DNA of 64,000 nt from Gordonia rubripertincta (lineage in GTDB: Bacteria > Actinomycetota > Actinomycetes > Mycobacteriales > Mycobacteriaceae). The stretch lies in NCBI RefSeq assembly GCF_038024875.1, contig NZ_CP136136.1, positions 4,154,001-4,218,000 on the forward strand. Reading direction: 5' to 3'. Below the pieces are notes generated by a model. That model was given only the letters and a program-made list of their open reading frames with translations, was not told the DNA's origin and made no database searches. Shown in pieces: positions 16,552 through 28,225 of this stretch. Position numbers and translations under genes: made by a program. Each line of letters starts with the position of its first letter. Position 1 is the first letter of the stretch.

Positions 16552-17799
16552 TCAGCCTGCGCGGAACGTGACGATGTTCTGATCGAGGATCATATGGTCC
16601 TCCTGTGTGGAGACCGTCACACCGGGCGCCATCTCGAGTGGGACGCCGGTGGCCTCCGACGCATCGAACGCGTCCGTGTCGGCCACCCGACCGGTGATCG
16701 TGAACAGGTCGGTGACACTCGGTACACCTTGTGACATCAGGAACGACGGTCCGTTCATGACGTGGACATGCAGGTGGGGTGCGACCGAGTTGCCGGTGTT
16801 GCCGACCTTGCCGATGACGTCGCCGCGTCGTACCCGGTCCCCCGGCTCGAACCGCACCGAACCGGGTTGCATGTGGGCGTAGTTCACGAAGAACCCGTCG
16901 CCGATGTCGAGGACGAGGTTGTTGCCGTCCGCGTCGGCGATCGGCAGGTTCGCGGGGAACTCCCCCGGTACCTGCTCGGGCAGGTCGTTGCGGCTGGCGA
17001 CGACGGTGCCGTCGGCGACGGCGAGCACGTCGTCGCCGTGGATCCGGTAGCTCGCCGGGTCCTTGGCGTCACCGACGAAGATCTTCCCGTCAGGTCCCGC
17101 CTGCTCCCAGTCGACCGCGTACCGCTGGGCGACCACGGGGGTGCCGTCCAACGGCAGGATCGCGCGCGTGTGGCGCACCGCGTCGCAGCAGGCGTCGGCG
17201 GCGACGTAGTGTTCGCCGATCAGTGGCGGGCCCAGGACCGGGACGACGGCGTCGTTCACCTCGATCTCGGCGATCCGCTCGGTGGTCTCCCGCATCTCCG
17301 GCGGCGCCCCGTCGGCGCGAACCGAGATCTCGTGGACGAGCTTCTTCGGAGCCTCGCCCTCGAACTGCAGGTGCAGGAACAGCACGCCGTTCTGCCCCGG
17401 CGCAAGCACCTCGGAATACCCCTCGGGCACATCGGGTCTCGGCGGGACGGAGGCCACACCGGTCGGTTTGAGCCGCCCGGCGACGCCGGCCTGGTCGAGG
17501 TCGGTCAGCACTGGAGTGCCCTGGGCGCCGGCATCGAGCGTCTTGACCCCGGTGATCGTCACCGGGGTCCGCATGAAGTTGGTCAGCGACACTTCGTAGA
17601 CGAGATGATCGGAACCGTCCGACCCGGCGAACGGGGTCGGTGCGAACATCACCGACCCCACCACCGGGGTGAGGACCGGGTCGGCCGGAACCGGTACAGA
17701 CGTACCATCCCCGGTTTCTTCACCAGAGCTGCAGGCGGACAGCACGAGCGCCGCGCACACGGCCAGAACTGCCGGTGAAAGTCGTTGTGGAAACATCAC
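16552..17799 (-). CDS. M23 family metallopeptidase lipoprotein (LytM-like)
   Basis: A 415-residue exported lipoprotein. The signal peptide LAVCAALVLSACSS gives a lipobox with Cys near residue 23. A beta-sandwich-like middle is followed by a C-terminal LytM/M23 zinc peptidase domain. The domain keeps HGDDVLAVADGTVV, VLDIGDGFFVNYAHMQPGSV and the HxH motif in VAPHLHVHVMNGP, but the first zinc motif reads YRIHGDD rather than HxGxD-rich. It may cleave peptidoglycan peptides or act as a non-catalytic regulator. The start codon has a Shine-Dalgarno sequence (AAAGGA). A -10 box TAGTAT is at 17851-17856 on the minus strand. Confidence 0.87.
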   Translation of the reverse strand: MMFPQRLSPAVLAVCAALVLSACSSGEETGDGTSVPVPADPVLTPVVGSVMFAPTPFAGSDGSDHLVYEVSLTNFMRTPVTITGVKTLDAGAQGTPVLTDLDQAGVAGRLKPTGVASVPPRPDVPEGYSEVLAPGQNGVLFLHLQFEGEAPKKLVHEISVRADGAPPEMRETTERIAEIEVNDAVVPVLGPPLIGEHYVAADACCDAVRHTRAILPLDGTPVVAQRYAVDWEQAGPDGKIFVGDAKDPASYRIHGDDVLAVADGTVVASRNDLPEQVPGEFPANLPIADADGNNLVLDIGDGFFVNYAHMQPGSVRFEPGDRVRRGDVIGKVGNTGNSVAPHLHVHVMNGPSFLMSQGVPSVTDLFTITGRVADTDAFDASEATGVPLEMAPGVTVSTQEDHMILDQNIVTFRAG

Positions 17800-17850
17800 G
17801 TTCCTTTGCGGCTGTAGCGCCGACGCGATCCGCCCGGCAGTCTGCCAGGC

Positions 17851-17856
17851 ATACTA
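17851..17856 (-). promoter_or_regulatory. -10 box of the M23 peptidase gene
   Basis: TAGTAT on the minus strand, about 52 nt before the ATG, in the divergent region between the M23 and nucleoside hydrolase genes. No convincing -35 hexamer is seen. Confidence 0.35.
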
Positions 17857-17909
17857 GGGAACCGCGGGGCAGCGCGGGGCCCTCCCCGCACACCGGGCAC
17901 AATTGTGAC

Positions 17910-18941
17910 GTGACCCAGCGCCTGTTGTTCGACTGCGACACCGGTATCGACGACTCGGTCGCGCTCCTCTACCTGCTGGCGCGCGCCGACGTCGACCTCG
18001 TCGGCATCGCCTCGACGGCCGGCAACGTCCCGGTCGACGTGGTCACCACCAACAACCTCTCCTGGCTCCAACTCTGCGGCCGCCCGGAGATCCCCGTCCA
18101 CGTCGGGCCGGCCGGGCCGCTCGTCGCCGAGCTCATGACGACCGAGGACACGCACGGTCCACGGGGCGTCGGCCACGCCGAGTTGCCCGCGCCGACGATC
18201 ACGCCCAGTCGTCTCGACGCCGCAGACGCGTGGATCGAGGCGTCGCGCCGGCACGACGGCGAACTCGTCGGACTGGTGACCGGGCCGCTGACCTCGCTGG
18301 CGACCGCGATCCGCCGCGATCCGAGACTGCCCTCCAGGCTGCGGCGCCTGGTGATCATGGGCGGCGCGTTCCACACGCACGGGAACACCACCCCGATCTC
18401 GGAGTGGAACGTCGCCGTCGACCCGGAGGCCGCCGCGGAGGTCTTCGGCGCGTTCGGCACCGACGGCGCACCGGCACCCATCGTCTGCGCGCTGGATCTC
18501 ACCGAGCAGGTCGTGCTGACCCCGGACCACGTCGTGCGCCTGGCCATGGCGTCGGGCAGCACGCCGCCGGAGTGCCCGGGCCCGGGCGACGAGCGGGGGC
18601 TGCGCTCAGTCGCGACCAACGAGATCATCCGGCACCTCACCGATGCCCTGCGGTTCTACTTCGAGTTTCATCACGACCACGACGAGGGCTACATCGCCCA
18701 TCTCCACGACCCGTTCGCGGCGATGGTCGCATTGAACCCCGACCTCGTCACGACCATCTCGGCGCGGGTCGACGTCGAACTCGTCGGAACCCTCACGCGC
18801 GGAATGACGGTCGCGGACGAACGCCGGATGTCGCCGCTGGGACCCAATGCGCGGATCGCCACGTCCACCGACCTCGACGCCGTGTTCGACGACCTCATCG
18901 AGACGATCGGCGCCTTCGCGCGCACCTTCGTCCGACCCTGA
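17910..18941 (+). CDS. Inosine-uridine-type nucleoside hydrolase
   Basis: A 343-residue nucleoside N-ribohydrolase that splits nucleosides into base and ribose for salvage. The calcium-site motif DCDTGIDDSVAL is at residues 7-18, followed by GIASTAGNVPVDVVTTNNL, the HGPRGVGHAEL loop and MGGAFHTHGNTTPISEWNVAVDPEAA (split as MGGAFHTHGNTTPISEWN and VAVDPEAA), which holds ribose-binding Asn/Glu residues. The metal Asp near the C-terminus is in HLHDPFAAM. Base preference cannot be read. The GTG start was chosen because the calcium motif follows directly, as in the family. A short palindrome CACAATTGTG lies just upstream. Confidence 0.9.
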   Translation: MTQRLLFDCDTGIDDSVALLYLLARADVDLVGIASTAGNVPVDVVTTNNLSWLQLCGRPEIPVHVGPAGPLVAELMTTEDTHGPRGVGHAELPAPTITPSRLDAADAWIEASRRHDGELVGLVTGPLTSLATAIRRDPRLPSRLRRLVIMGGAFHTHGNTTPISEWNVAVDPEAAAEVFGAFGTDGAPAPIVCALDLTEQVVLTPDHVVRLAMASGSTPPECPGPGDERGLRSVATNEIIRHLTDALRFYFEFHHDHDEGYIAHLHDPFAAMVALNPDLVTTISARVDVELVGTLTRGMTVADERRMSPLGPNARIATSTDLDAVFDDLIETIGAFARTFVRP

Positions 18942-19038
18942 GGCGCCCAGCCGCCTGCTGCGCTCATGTGCCGGGGCGGGTCGCACTGCTCGGCGAGACG
19001 CCGGCCCTGCTGATCGGCTGAGCCGGGTTCGCCGTCGC

Positions 19039-20036
19039 TCAGCGGTTGTCGAAGGCGTCGACGATGCGCTGGGCGGCGAGTGCCGGTGTCAGCACGCCCT
19101 CGCGCAATTCGTCCTCGACCTCGTTCCGGATGTCACGGACGCCGGGTGACTCGGCGAGCCGGCTGAGGACGATGTCGTGGACCATCGACCACGTCCAGTC
19201 GATCTGCTGCTGGTTGCGGCGAGCGGTGAATTCGCCTGCGTCTCTGAGGGTCTGGTTGTGTTTGACAACCGTGTTCCAGAACTCGTCGACGCCGGTCTTC
19301 TCGATCGCGCTCATCGTCAGCACCGGCGGGGTCCACAGGGCGTCGTGCGGATAGATCAGCCCGAGCGCGTTGCGCAGTTCGCGGGCCGCGCCCTTCGCCT
19401 CATTGAGGTGTTTGCCGTCGGCCTTGTTCACCACGACCACGTCGGCGAGTTCCAGGACACCTTTCTTGATGCCCTGCAACGAATCCCCGGTGCGGGCCAG
19501 CGTCAGGAAGGTGAAGGTGTCGACCATGTTGGCCACGGTGACCTCGGACTGTCCGACGCCGACGGTCTCCACGAGGACGACGTCGAAACCGGCGGCCTCG
19601 ACCAGCACGATGGACTCACGGGTGGCCTTGGCCACGCCGCCGAGGGTGCCGGAGGTCGGCGAGGGACGGATGTAGGCGTTCTTCTCCGTCGACAACCGGC
19701 CCATGCGCGTCTTGTCACCCAGGATGGAGCCGCGGGTGCGCGTCGAACTGGGGTCGACGGCGAGGACCGCCACCTTGTGACCGAGTTCGACCAGGTGCAT
19801 GCCGAGGGCCTCGATGGTCGTCGACTTGCCCACGCCCGGAACGCCGGTGATGCCGACCCGGAACGAGTTGCCCGCGTGCGGGGTCAGCTTCAGCAGCAGC
19901 TCCTGCGCCGCCGCCCGGTGATCGGGCCGCTTGGACTCCACCAGGGTGATCGCACGCGCCAGGTCGGCGCGGCGATCCGCGAGAACCGCATCGGCCAGCG
20001 CGTCGACGTCGACCCGACGCCGAGTACTGTCCGCCA

Positions 20037-20037
<1 letters not shown>
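19039..20037 (-). CDS. meaB: Methylmalonyl-CoA mutase-associated GTPase MeaB
   Basis: G3E-family GTPase that chaperones methylmalonyl-CoA mutase, gating adenosylcobalamin loading and protecting the enzyme. It has 332 residues. The P-loop GVPGVGKST is near residue 65, switch regions are VDPSSTRTRGSILGDKTRM and DVVLVETVGVGQSE, and the guanine motif NKAD is in VVVNKADGKHLN. The C-terminal dimerisation helix region is present. The start overlaps the mutB stop by 1 nt (TGATG), so translation is coupled in the order mutA-mutB-meaB. It corresponds to Rv1496. Confidence 0.96.
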
Positions 20038-22303
<2,266 letters not shown>

Positions 22304-22307
<4 letters not shown>

Positions 22308-24253
22308 GCCGTCGCTCCCGAGGTTGAGAGAAGCTGATCGAGGAGTTCGGAGAGCGTGCTCACCGCGTCGATGCCCACCCGCAGCGAACCGTCCGGACGA
22401 TCGTCGGACTCGGGCCATTCCTTGTCGGGACCGGCGAGCAGGACCTTCGAGAGACCCGCCGCACGGGCGGCGGCGAGGGCCGCCGGACCTTCCTCCGCGT
22501 AGCGGGCCTTGGTGCCGCAGATCACCGCGATCGGGGTGTTCGCACCGGCCACCGCGTCGCCGATCTTGTCCGCGGCCAGCGGACCCGGGTTGACCACGGC
22601 GATGCCGCCGGCACCCAGCAGGTTGGCCACGAAGGTGGTGCGCCCGTTGTGTTCGGCGACGCTGCCCAGCGGGATGAGCAGGATCGACGGGCGCGCGCCC
22701 TGTTCGGCGAGCACCACGTCGGAGCGGTCGCGCAGGGCCTCGAAGGCACGGCCGACACGGGCCAGCTTCGGGGTTCCGGTGACCACGTCCGTCACGCCGG
22801 ACGCCGAGGCACCCTGGGCGTCGGACAGGGCCCGCTCGTCGATGTTCGGGAACTCGTTGACACCGGTCACCGAGATGCGGCGGTGCGCGACCTCGGCATC
22901 GCGGCGCGCCAGCGAGGCATCGACCTTGTCGGCGATCCAGCCGCTGTCGAGGGCGGCGCGGTAGCCACCGGCGGCCTCGACCTCGGTGAAGACGGTCCAG
23001 GCGTTGGCGGCGAGGTCGTCGGTCAGCGACTCGACGAACCACGACCCGCCGGCCGGGTCCAGGACGCGTCCGATGTTGGACTCCTCGAGCAGCAGGAGCT
23101 GGGTGTTGCGGGCGATGCGGCGCGAGAAGGACGCACTCGAGGTGCGCTTGTCGGCCGGGATCGTCGCGTCGTAGGCCAGGACCGTCAACTGGTCGGCGCC
23201 GCCGACACCCGCACCGAAGGCGGCGATGGTGCTGCGCAGCATGTTGACCCACGGGTCGCGCTGGGAGTACATCGACAGGTCCGTCACACCGTGGGTCAGT
23301 GCGCCGCCGGCGTCGGGTGCACCGACGACGTCGGCCACACGGGCCCAGATCTTGCGCAGCGCACGGAACTTCGCGATCGTCGCGAACTGGTCGTCGTCGG
23401 CCGACACCCCGAAGGTGATCTGACCCAGGGCCGCCTCGGCGGACAGGCCGGCGGCGGTCAGGTCACGCAGGTGCGCGACGGCCGCGGCCACCACGAGGGC
23501 GAGTTCGAGGCCGTTGTCGGCGCCGGCGGTCGCGAAGTCGCTGCCGTCGACGCGGAAGGTCCGGACCCCGGCGGGCAGGTTCGACGCGGCGAGGGCGGTG
23601 GCCTCGTCGGCGTCGACAGTGGCCCGTCCGGAGAACGCCGCGGTCAGCGGCGAGAGACCGAAGGAATGGGTGGTCGCGGCGGCGGGAGCCGCGGCGACGG
23701 GCGCGGCCTGCGCCTTCTCCTTGAGCGACAGCAGTTCCCGGGCGGCGGCGATGCCCTCGGTGCCGGCATCGAGCGTCACCGGTACAAGGTCGAGGTAGAC
23801 GCCGCGCAGGACGGTGGCGAGGTCGGCGACACCGAGACCGCCACCGGGCTTGCCGACGGACAGCCAGAGTCCGCTGGTGCCGTTGGCCATCGCCTCGAGA
23901 ACGAGTTCGTTGACGTCCTCGGCCGGGGTCTCGTCGTCGCCGAACCGCTCGGTGACGCGCCACCCGGTGGTGACGTCACGGGCGGGGTCGGCACCGCGGA
24001 CGAACGGGAACCGGCCGGGCAGGCCCGGTTCGGTCGTCTCGTCGCGACGTGTGTACAGCGGCCGGATGGTCAGCCCGTCGGCGGTGTCCGTCGAGAGCAG
24101 GGCTTCCGGAGTATCCGGGAGCTCGTCGACGTCGACCCGACGTGATTTCGCCAGAACGGCCGCGGCGGCCTTCGACCACGCCTGGTAGGCCTGATCGAGT
24201 TCTGTACGGCCGAGATCTGACTCGGGTTTGGGCTGGTCAGTTTGCTGTGGCAT
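22304..24253 (-). CDS. mutA: Methylmalonyl-CoA mutase small subunit
   Basis: Non-catalytic partner of MutB, 649 residues. It follows the mutase barrel (FPFVRGADPARDVTTGWRV, SFSRRIARNTQLLLLEESN, DPAGGSWFVE) but its C-terminal domain lacks the DxHxxG cobalamin motif, which is the mark of the small subunit. The ATG giving MPQQTDQPKP is chosen. A GGAGG sequence lies 13 nt upstream, rather far, so a GTG four codons earlier is possible. A TAAGGT -10-like box is further upstream on the minus strand. First gene of the operon. Confidence 0.95.
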
Positions 24254-24405
24254 GTGGGGAAGCACACCTCCGTGAATGCTCTGTGCGAGCGCGTACACGA
24301 CCTTAGCCGATCGCTCGCTCGGCCCATCAACGAGGTCGGCGTGAAATGGACCACGCAACGGGTGCGAGCAGGTCGCGGCGGCGAGGCGCCTTCGTGAGTC
24401 CAGAG

Positions 24406-24411
24406 TAGAGT
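24406..24411 (+). promoter_or_regulatory. -10 box of the TVP38 gene (leaderless)
   Basis: TAGAGT lies exactly 6 nt before the GTG start codon, and no Shine-Dalgarno sequence is present. This is the same layout as several other genes in the window. Confidence 0.5.
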
Positions 24412-24417
24412 GTCCGA

Positions 24418-25176
24418 GTGCCCGAGCCTGCCCCCGTCACCGAGGTGACACCAGACCTGACGGGCAGTCGACGCCGGGTCACCTTCGACCGCCGGGTCGT
24501 CCGGCGCGCACTCCTCGCCGCCGCGGCCGTGGGAGTGGTCCTGCTCGGTTCCTACTTCATCCCGCTCCCGTCGATCGGCAGCGTTCGAGCGTGGGGCGAC
24601 GACCTCGGCCCGGCCTTCCCATGGCTGTTCTTCGCGGCGTACGCGGTCGTCACGATCGCGCCGATCCCCCGGTCGACCTTCACCGTCATGTCCGGAATCT
24701 TCTTCGGACCCTTCGTCGGGTTCATCGGCGCGATGATCGCCTCGTCGATCGCAGCGGTCGCGGCCTTCGGACTCGTGCGGGTACTCGGCCGCGACCGGGT
24801 GCGACCGTTCCTCAAGAAGCCGGTCGTCAAGGCCGTCGAGTACCGACTGGAAAGGCGCGGCTGGCTGGCCGTCGGCTCGCTCCGCCTGATCGCGGCCTGC
24901 CCGTTCTCGGTCGCGAACTACTGCTCGGCGTTGTCCTCGGTACGACCGCTGCCGTTCACCGTCGCGAGCATCATCGGCATGGCTCCCGGAACCGCGGCCG
25001 TGGTCATGCTCGGCGATTCGCTGACCGGCGACGCCAACCCCGCGCAGCTGCTGGTCAGCGGAGCACTCTTCGCCGTCGGGATCGCCGGATTGATCCTCGA
25101 CGCCCGGTTGCCGGTGACCGCCGAGAACCCTCAAGTCCCCGGACCTAATCAGGACGAATCAAGTTCAGAAGATTGA
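24418..25176 (+). CDS. TVP38/TMEM64 family membrane protein
   Basis: A 252-residue integral membrane protein of the VTT/DedA-like family. Helices are visible at VVRRALLAAAAVGVVLLGSY, PWLFFAAYAVVTIAPIPRST and LLVSGALFAVGIAGLIL. The VTT signature is in FTVMSGIFFGPFVGFIGAMI with the conserved acidic/basic segment FGLVRVLGRDRVRPFL. Members are thought to affect lipid scrambling or envelope stress, but function here is unknown. The C-terminal tail is acidic (NQDESSSED). GTG start, likely leaderless. Divergent from mutA, matching Rv1491c beside the mut genes. Confidence 0.9.
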   Translation: MPEPAPVTEVTPDLTGSRRRVTFDRRVVRRALLAAAAVGVVLLGSYFIPLPSIGSVRAWGDDLGPAFPWLFFAAYAVVTIAPIPRSTFTVMSGIFFGPFVGFIGAMIASSIAAVAAFGLVRVLGRDRVRPFLKKPVVKAVEYRLERRGWLAVGSLRLIAACPFSVANYCSALSSVRPLPFTVASIIGMAPGTAAVVMLGDSLTGDANPAQLLVSGALFAVGIAGLILDARLPVTAENPQVPGPNQDESSSED

Positions 25177-25223
25177 TTCATCTAGCCGTAAGACTTGATC
25201 GGTAGAGATCAAGCCCATAAGCT
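25156..25223 (+). promoter_or_regulatory. Promoter and operator-like inverted repeats of the SatD-like operon
   Basis: The promoter reads TTGATC (25195-25200), 17-nt spacer, TAAGCT (25218-25223), then 6 nt to the ATG at 25230. A perfect inverted repeat, CTTGATC-ggtaga-GATCAAG (25194-25213), covers the -35. A second one, GAATCAA-N10-TTGATTC (25156-25179), lies upstream and overlaps the stop codon of the TVP38 gene. All four arms share TTGAT/ATCAA. Since the first gene of the operon encodes a helix-turn-helix, autoregulation is a reasonable inference. Confidence 0.65.
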
Positions 25224-25229
25224 TGTGTG

Positions 25230-25868
25230 ATGTTCGTCATGACCGTCGACCAGCGCGGCAGCCGCACCGACATCGACCGGGTCGAAGCCGTCCTGACACG
25301 ACTCCGGGACGCCGACACGGTTCGCCCCTTCGAGCGCACCGCAGGCGACGAGATCCAAGGCGTCCTCGATGATCCGGTGACCGTGGCACGGCTCGCCGTC
25401 GAACTGACCGCCGACGGCCACTGGAGCGTCGGCATCGGCACCGGCGACGTCGAGCAGCCTCTCCCCTCGTCCACCCGCGCCGGCCGGGGCGCCGCCTTCG
25501 TCCACGCCCGGGACGCGGTCGAGGCGGCCAAGCGACAGCGCATACCGCTGTGCGTACGCGGCCCCGATGCGCGATGGTGCCGCCACGCCCAAACCGCCGG
25601 CCGCCTGATCAGCGACATCGTCGCCACCCGAAGTGCAGCCGGGGTCGAGGCGGTGGCTCTGATGCGACGCGGACTCACCCAGGCCGACGCGGCGGGCGTC
25701 CTCGACATCACTCCCCAGGCCATGAGCCAACGACTCCGCGCAGCCGGCTGGGACCTGGAACCCGATTCGCTGGATCTCCTCGCCGATGCGCTCGCCGAGG
25801 CCGACCGGCGCCAGGCCGACCGGCGCCAGGCCGGCGAGCAGACGCAGGATGCGAAGGTGGTCCGATGA
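25230..25868 (+). CDS. SatD-like helix-turn-helix protein
   Basis: About 212 residues. The N-terminal half resembles SatD-family proteins (MTVDQRGSRTDIDRVEAVL, then RPFERTAGDEIQGVLDDP, the T-GDE-QG motif). A C-terminal helix-turn-helix of sigma-70 region-4 type is seen at GLTQADAAGVLDITPQAMSQ. A 15-bp direct repeat encodes the duplicated ADRRQ near the C-terminus. I chose the ATG at 25230 because it is 6 nt from the -10 box; a GTG one codon earlier is possible. Its stop overlaps the next gene by 4 nt (ATGA). Role unknown; DNA binding and control of its own operon is inferred. Confidence 0.7.
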   Translation: MFVMTVDQRGSRTDIDRVEAVLTRLRDADTVRPFERTAGDEIQGVLDDPVTVARLAVELTADGHWSVGIGTGDVEQPLPSSTRAGRGAAFVHARDAVEAAKRQRIPLCVRGPDARWCRHAQTAGRLISDIVATRSAAGVEAVALMRRGLTQADAAGVLDITPQAMSQRLRAAGWDLEPDSLDLLADALAEADRRQADRRQAGEQTQDAKVVR

Positions 25869-26212
25869 CCGGGATCGCTCTCGTCCTCCTCGTGCTGACC
25901 GCCGTCGCACCCGTGCTGTGGCTCGGGGTGGAGCGGCTGATGCGTGACCGCGCACTCGACAGTCGGCCCGTGCCGCGGTCTGCGACGATCGTGCACGCGA
26001 TCGGCCTGACGGTCCTACTGGGACTCGCCACGGCGACGGCGATCGTCGCCGCCACCGCCGGACCCGCAACCGGGTCCCCCGCCGCGGCGGCGACCGTGAT
26101 CGCCGCGGTCGCAGCGGTCACCGGTGGCGGCCCGGTGGTGCGGGCGGTGTTGAAATTGGGGTGGCGTGAGGGCGGATCGGACGCCGACAACCGACCCGGA
26201 GGACCACGATGA
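25865..26212 (+). CDS. Small membrane protein, unknown function
   Basis: A 115-residue protein with about three membrane helices: GIALVLLVLTAVAPVLWLGV, IGLTVLLGLATATAIVAATA and AAAATVIAAVAAVTG. A short positively charged loop (ERLMRDRALDSRPVPRSA) lies between the first two. I do not recognise the family. It overlaps the SatD-like gene by 4 nt and the next gene by 47 nt, so the three are one operon. Confidence 0.7.
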   Translation: MTGIALVLLVLTAVAPVLWLGVERLMRDRALDSRPVPRSATIVHAIGLTVLLGLATATAIVAATAGPATGSPAAAATVIAAVAAVTGGGPVVRAVLKLGWREGGSDADNRPGGPR

Positions 26213-26495
26213 CACCGAGACCCCGGACGACGCGGAGACCGAACCGTCCGACCCGAACGAGGTCGGGCCGCTCCGGGGCGGCCGCGTCATCGGCTATCTC
26301 GAACGGCTGGCCGTCGTCACGACTCTGATGGCCGGGTGGCCGGAAGGCCTCGCGATCATCCTCGCGGTGAAGAGCCTCGCCCGCTATCCCGAACTACGGG
26401 CGCCGCAGGCGTCCGAGCAGTTCATCATGGGCACCTTCGCCTCGGTGCTGTGGGCGATCGGCCTCGCCGGCATCGAACACCTCGTCACCACCTGA
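26166..26495 (+). CDS. Small membrane protein with acidic N-terminus
   Basis: A 109-residue protein. The first 35 residues are acidic (TDPEDHDDTETPDDAETEPS), then there are two hydrophobic segments (AVVTTLMAGWPEGLAIILAV and FIMGTFASVLWAIGLAGI) around a basic loop. The GTG start lies inside the previous gene. Its third-gene position in the SatD-like operon resembles SatD-plus-membrane-protein pairs, but function is unknown. Its stop is 5 nt from the stop of the convergent SPFH gene. Confidence 0.7.
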   Translation: MRADRTPTTDPEDHDDTETPDDAETEPSDPNEVGPLRGGRVIGYLERLAVVTTLMAGWPEGLAIILAVKSLARYPELRAPQASEQFIMGTFASVLWAIGLAGIEHLVTT

Positions 26496-26500
26496 CCGCT

Positions 26501-27686
26501 CTAACCGGGAGTGGTGCCGGTCTCCTCGACCGCGGCGTCGAGCGACGCAGGACGTGACGACCGGCCCACACCGGTGCCGATCTCGGGGGCGACGGGCTTG
26601 CGGGCTACCGCCTCGGCCTCGGCGACCGCCTGCGCGACCTTCGGGTCGGAGGCCAGCGAGAACCAGTCCTCGGTCTCCGACTCGTCGATCTGCGAGGGCG
26701 GCGAGTCGGTCGGTTCGTACCGGAACACGCCGTCGTCGCCCTGGATGCCGAAGGACTTCGCGAAACCTTGGAGCGCCGAGCCAAAGTCGGACGGCACCAC
26801 CCCAGACCTTGCTGCCCTCGCCCTTCGCCATCTCCGGCAACTGCTGGAGGTACTGGTAGGCAAGGAGTTCCGGAGTCGGCTTGGCTGCCTTGATCGCCGC
26901 GAACGTCTTCTCGATGGCCTTCGCCTCGCCCTGCGCGTTCAGGTAGGCCGCCGCCCGATCACCCTGGGCACGCAGGATGCGCGACTGCCGCTCCGCCTCG
27001 GCGGCGAGGATCGCGGCCTGCTTGGCACCCTCGGCAGCGAGGATCTGCGATTGCTTGTTGCCCTCGGCGGTCTTGATCGCCGACTCGCGCTGGCCCTCTG
27101 CGGAGAGGATCGTCGCGCGCTTCTCCCGATCGGCCTTCATCTGCTTCTCCATCGACTCCTGGATCGACGGCGGCGGCATGATCGACTTGAGTTCGACGCG
27201 GGCGACGCGCAGGCCCCAGCGGCCGGTCGCCTCGTCGAGCACTCCGCGCAGCTGCCCGTTGATGGAATCGCGTGAGGTCAGGGTCTCTTCGAGAGTCATA
27301 CCGCCGACCACGTTGCGCAGCGTGGTGATGGTGAGTTGCTCGACTCCGGCGATGTAGTTGTCGATCTCGTAGACGGCCGAACGCGGGTTGGTCACCTGGA
27401 AGTAGACGACGGTGTCGATGGACAGCGTGAGGTTGTCCTCGGTGATCACCGGCTGCGGCGGGAAGGACACGACCCGTTCACGGATGTCGACACGCGCACG
27501 GATCCGGTCGATGAACGGCAGCAACAGCGTCAGCTGCCCGGACACGGTGCGGGTGTAGCGGCCGAGACGTTCGATCACCGCGGCCTCCGCCTGCGGGATC
27601 AAGGCCACCGATTTGGCCAGCACCACCGCCACGAACAGAACCAGCAGGACCACGACCACCAGGCCGAAGATCTGTAAGTCGTCCAC
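26501..27686 (-). pseudogene. SPFH/stomatin-like protein, frameshifted near its C-terminus
   Basis: A paraslipin-type SPFH membrane scaffold. The N-terminal helix FGLVVVVLLVLFVAVVLA is followed by the band-7 domain (VALIPQAEAAVIERLGRYTR to about residue 200) and a long Glu/Ala-rich coiled coil (AAILAAEAERQSRILRAQGD). The frame shifts at 26800-26803: the minus strand reads GTCTGGGGTGG, and one G fewer gives KVWVVPSDFGSALQ, the family's normal C-terminal motif, which continues in the second frame to GTTPG and a TAG at 26501. The break is in a four-base G run, so error is plausible. It is downstream of nfeD, its usual partner (Rv1487-Rv1488). Confidence 0.85.
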
Positions 27687-27730
27687 AATTCACCTTTCTC
27701 GCGAAACGTCGAGCAGGTCGGGTCGAGCGG

Positions 27731-28159
27731 TCAGGCGCGCCACACCACTGCGGTCGCACCGTCGATCTCGACGACGGTCACATGGGTTCCGGGTTCGAGC
27801 ACTTCAGCGGGATCAACCGACCGCGCCGACCAGATGTCGCCACCGATCTTCACGCGGCCGTCGTCGCCGTCGACCGTCTCGGTGACGACCGCCGGCCGAC
27901 CCTCGAGGGCCTCGGTGTTCATGAGCACGGCGGGGCGGTTGAGCATGTGTCGCTTGGCAATCGGGCGCACGGCGACGAGCAGCAGCACCGACACCGCCGC
28001 GAACACCAGGCCGTCGACCCAGAGGGGCGGCTCCCACACGAAATCCACGCCGGCCGCGGCGAAGGCACCACCGGCCAGCATGAGCAGCACCAATTCGCCA
28101 CCGAACATCTCCGCGATTGCCAAGACGATCGCGGCCGCCAACCACAGCAGGGCGCTCAT
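27731..28159 (-). CDS. NfeD family protein
   Basis: A 142-residue membrane protein. There are about three hydrophobic stretches (LLWLAAAIVLAIAEMFG, LVLLMLAGGAFAAAGV, GLVFAAVSVLLLVAVRP), then a C-terminal OB-fold domain with GRPAVVTETVDGDDGRVKI and SARSVDPAEVLEPGTHVTVV. NfeD proteins pair with SPFH proteins in membrane microdomains and protein quality control. This gene directly precedes the SPFH gene. The ATG giving MSALLW is chosen over an upstream start. Confidence 0.9.
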   Translation of the reverse strand: MSALLWLAAAIVLAIAEMFGGELVLLMLAGGAFAAAGVDFVWEPPLWVDGLVFAAVSVLLLVAVRPIAKRHMLNRPAVLMNTEALEGRPAVVTETVDGDDGRVKIGGDIWSARSVDPAEVLEPGTHVTVVEIDGATAVVWRA

Positions 28160-28225
28160 GTGTCCAGTCTGCCAGAGATGTCGGAGCACACTCGGCTCGT
28201 CGACTGCACGAGCGAGCGGCCGGGG

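Noticed and set aside
16552..17799. M23 lipoprotein as a proven peptidoglycan hydrolase
   Set aside because: Exact zinc ligands are not all clear from the first motif, so the activity is left open.
25800..25840. The 15-bp duplication encoding ADRRQ-ADRRQ as a regulatory repeat
   Set aside because: It lies inside the SatD-like coding frame and simply duplicates five codons.
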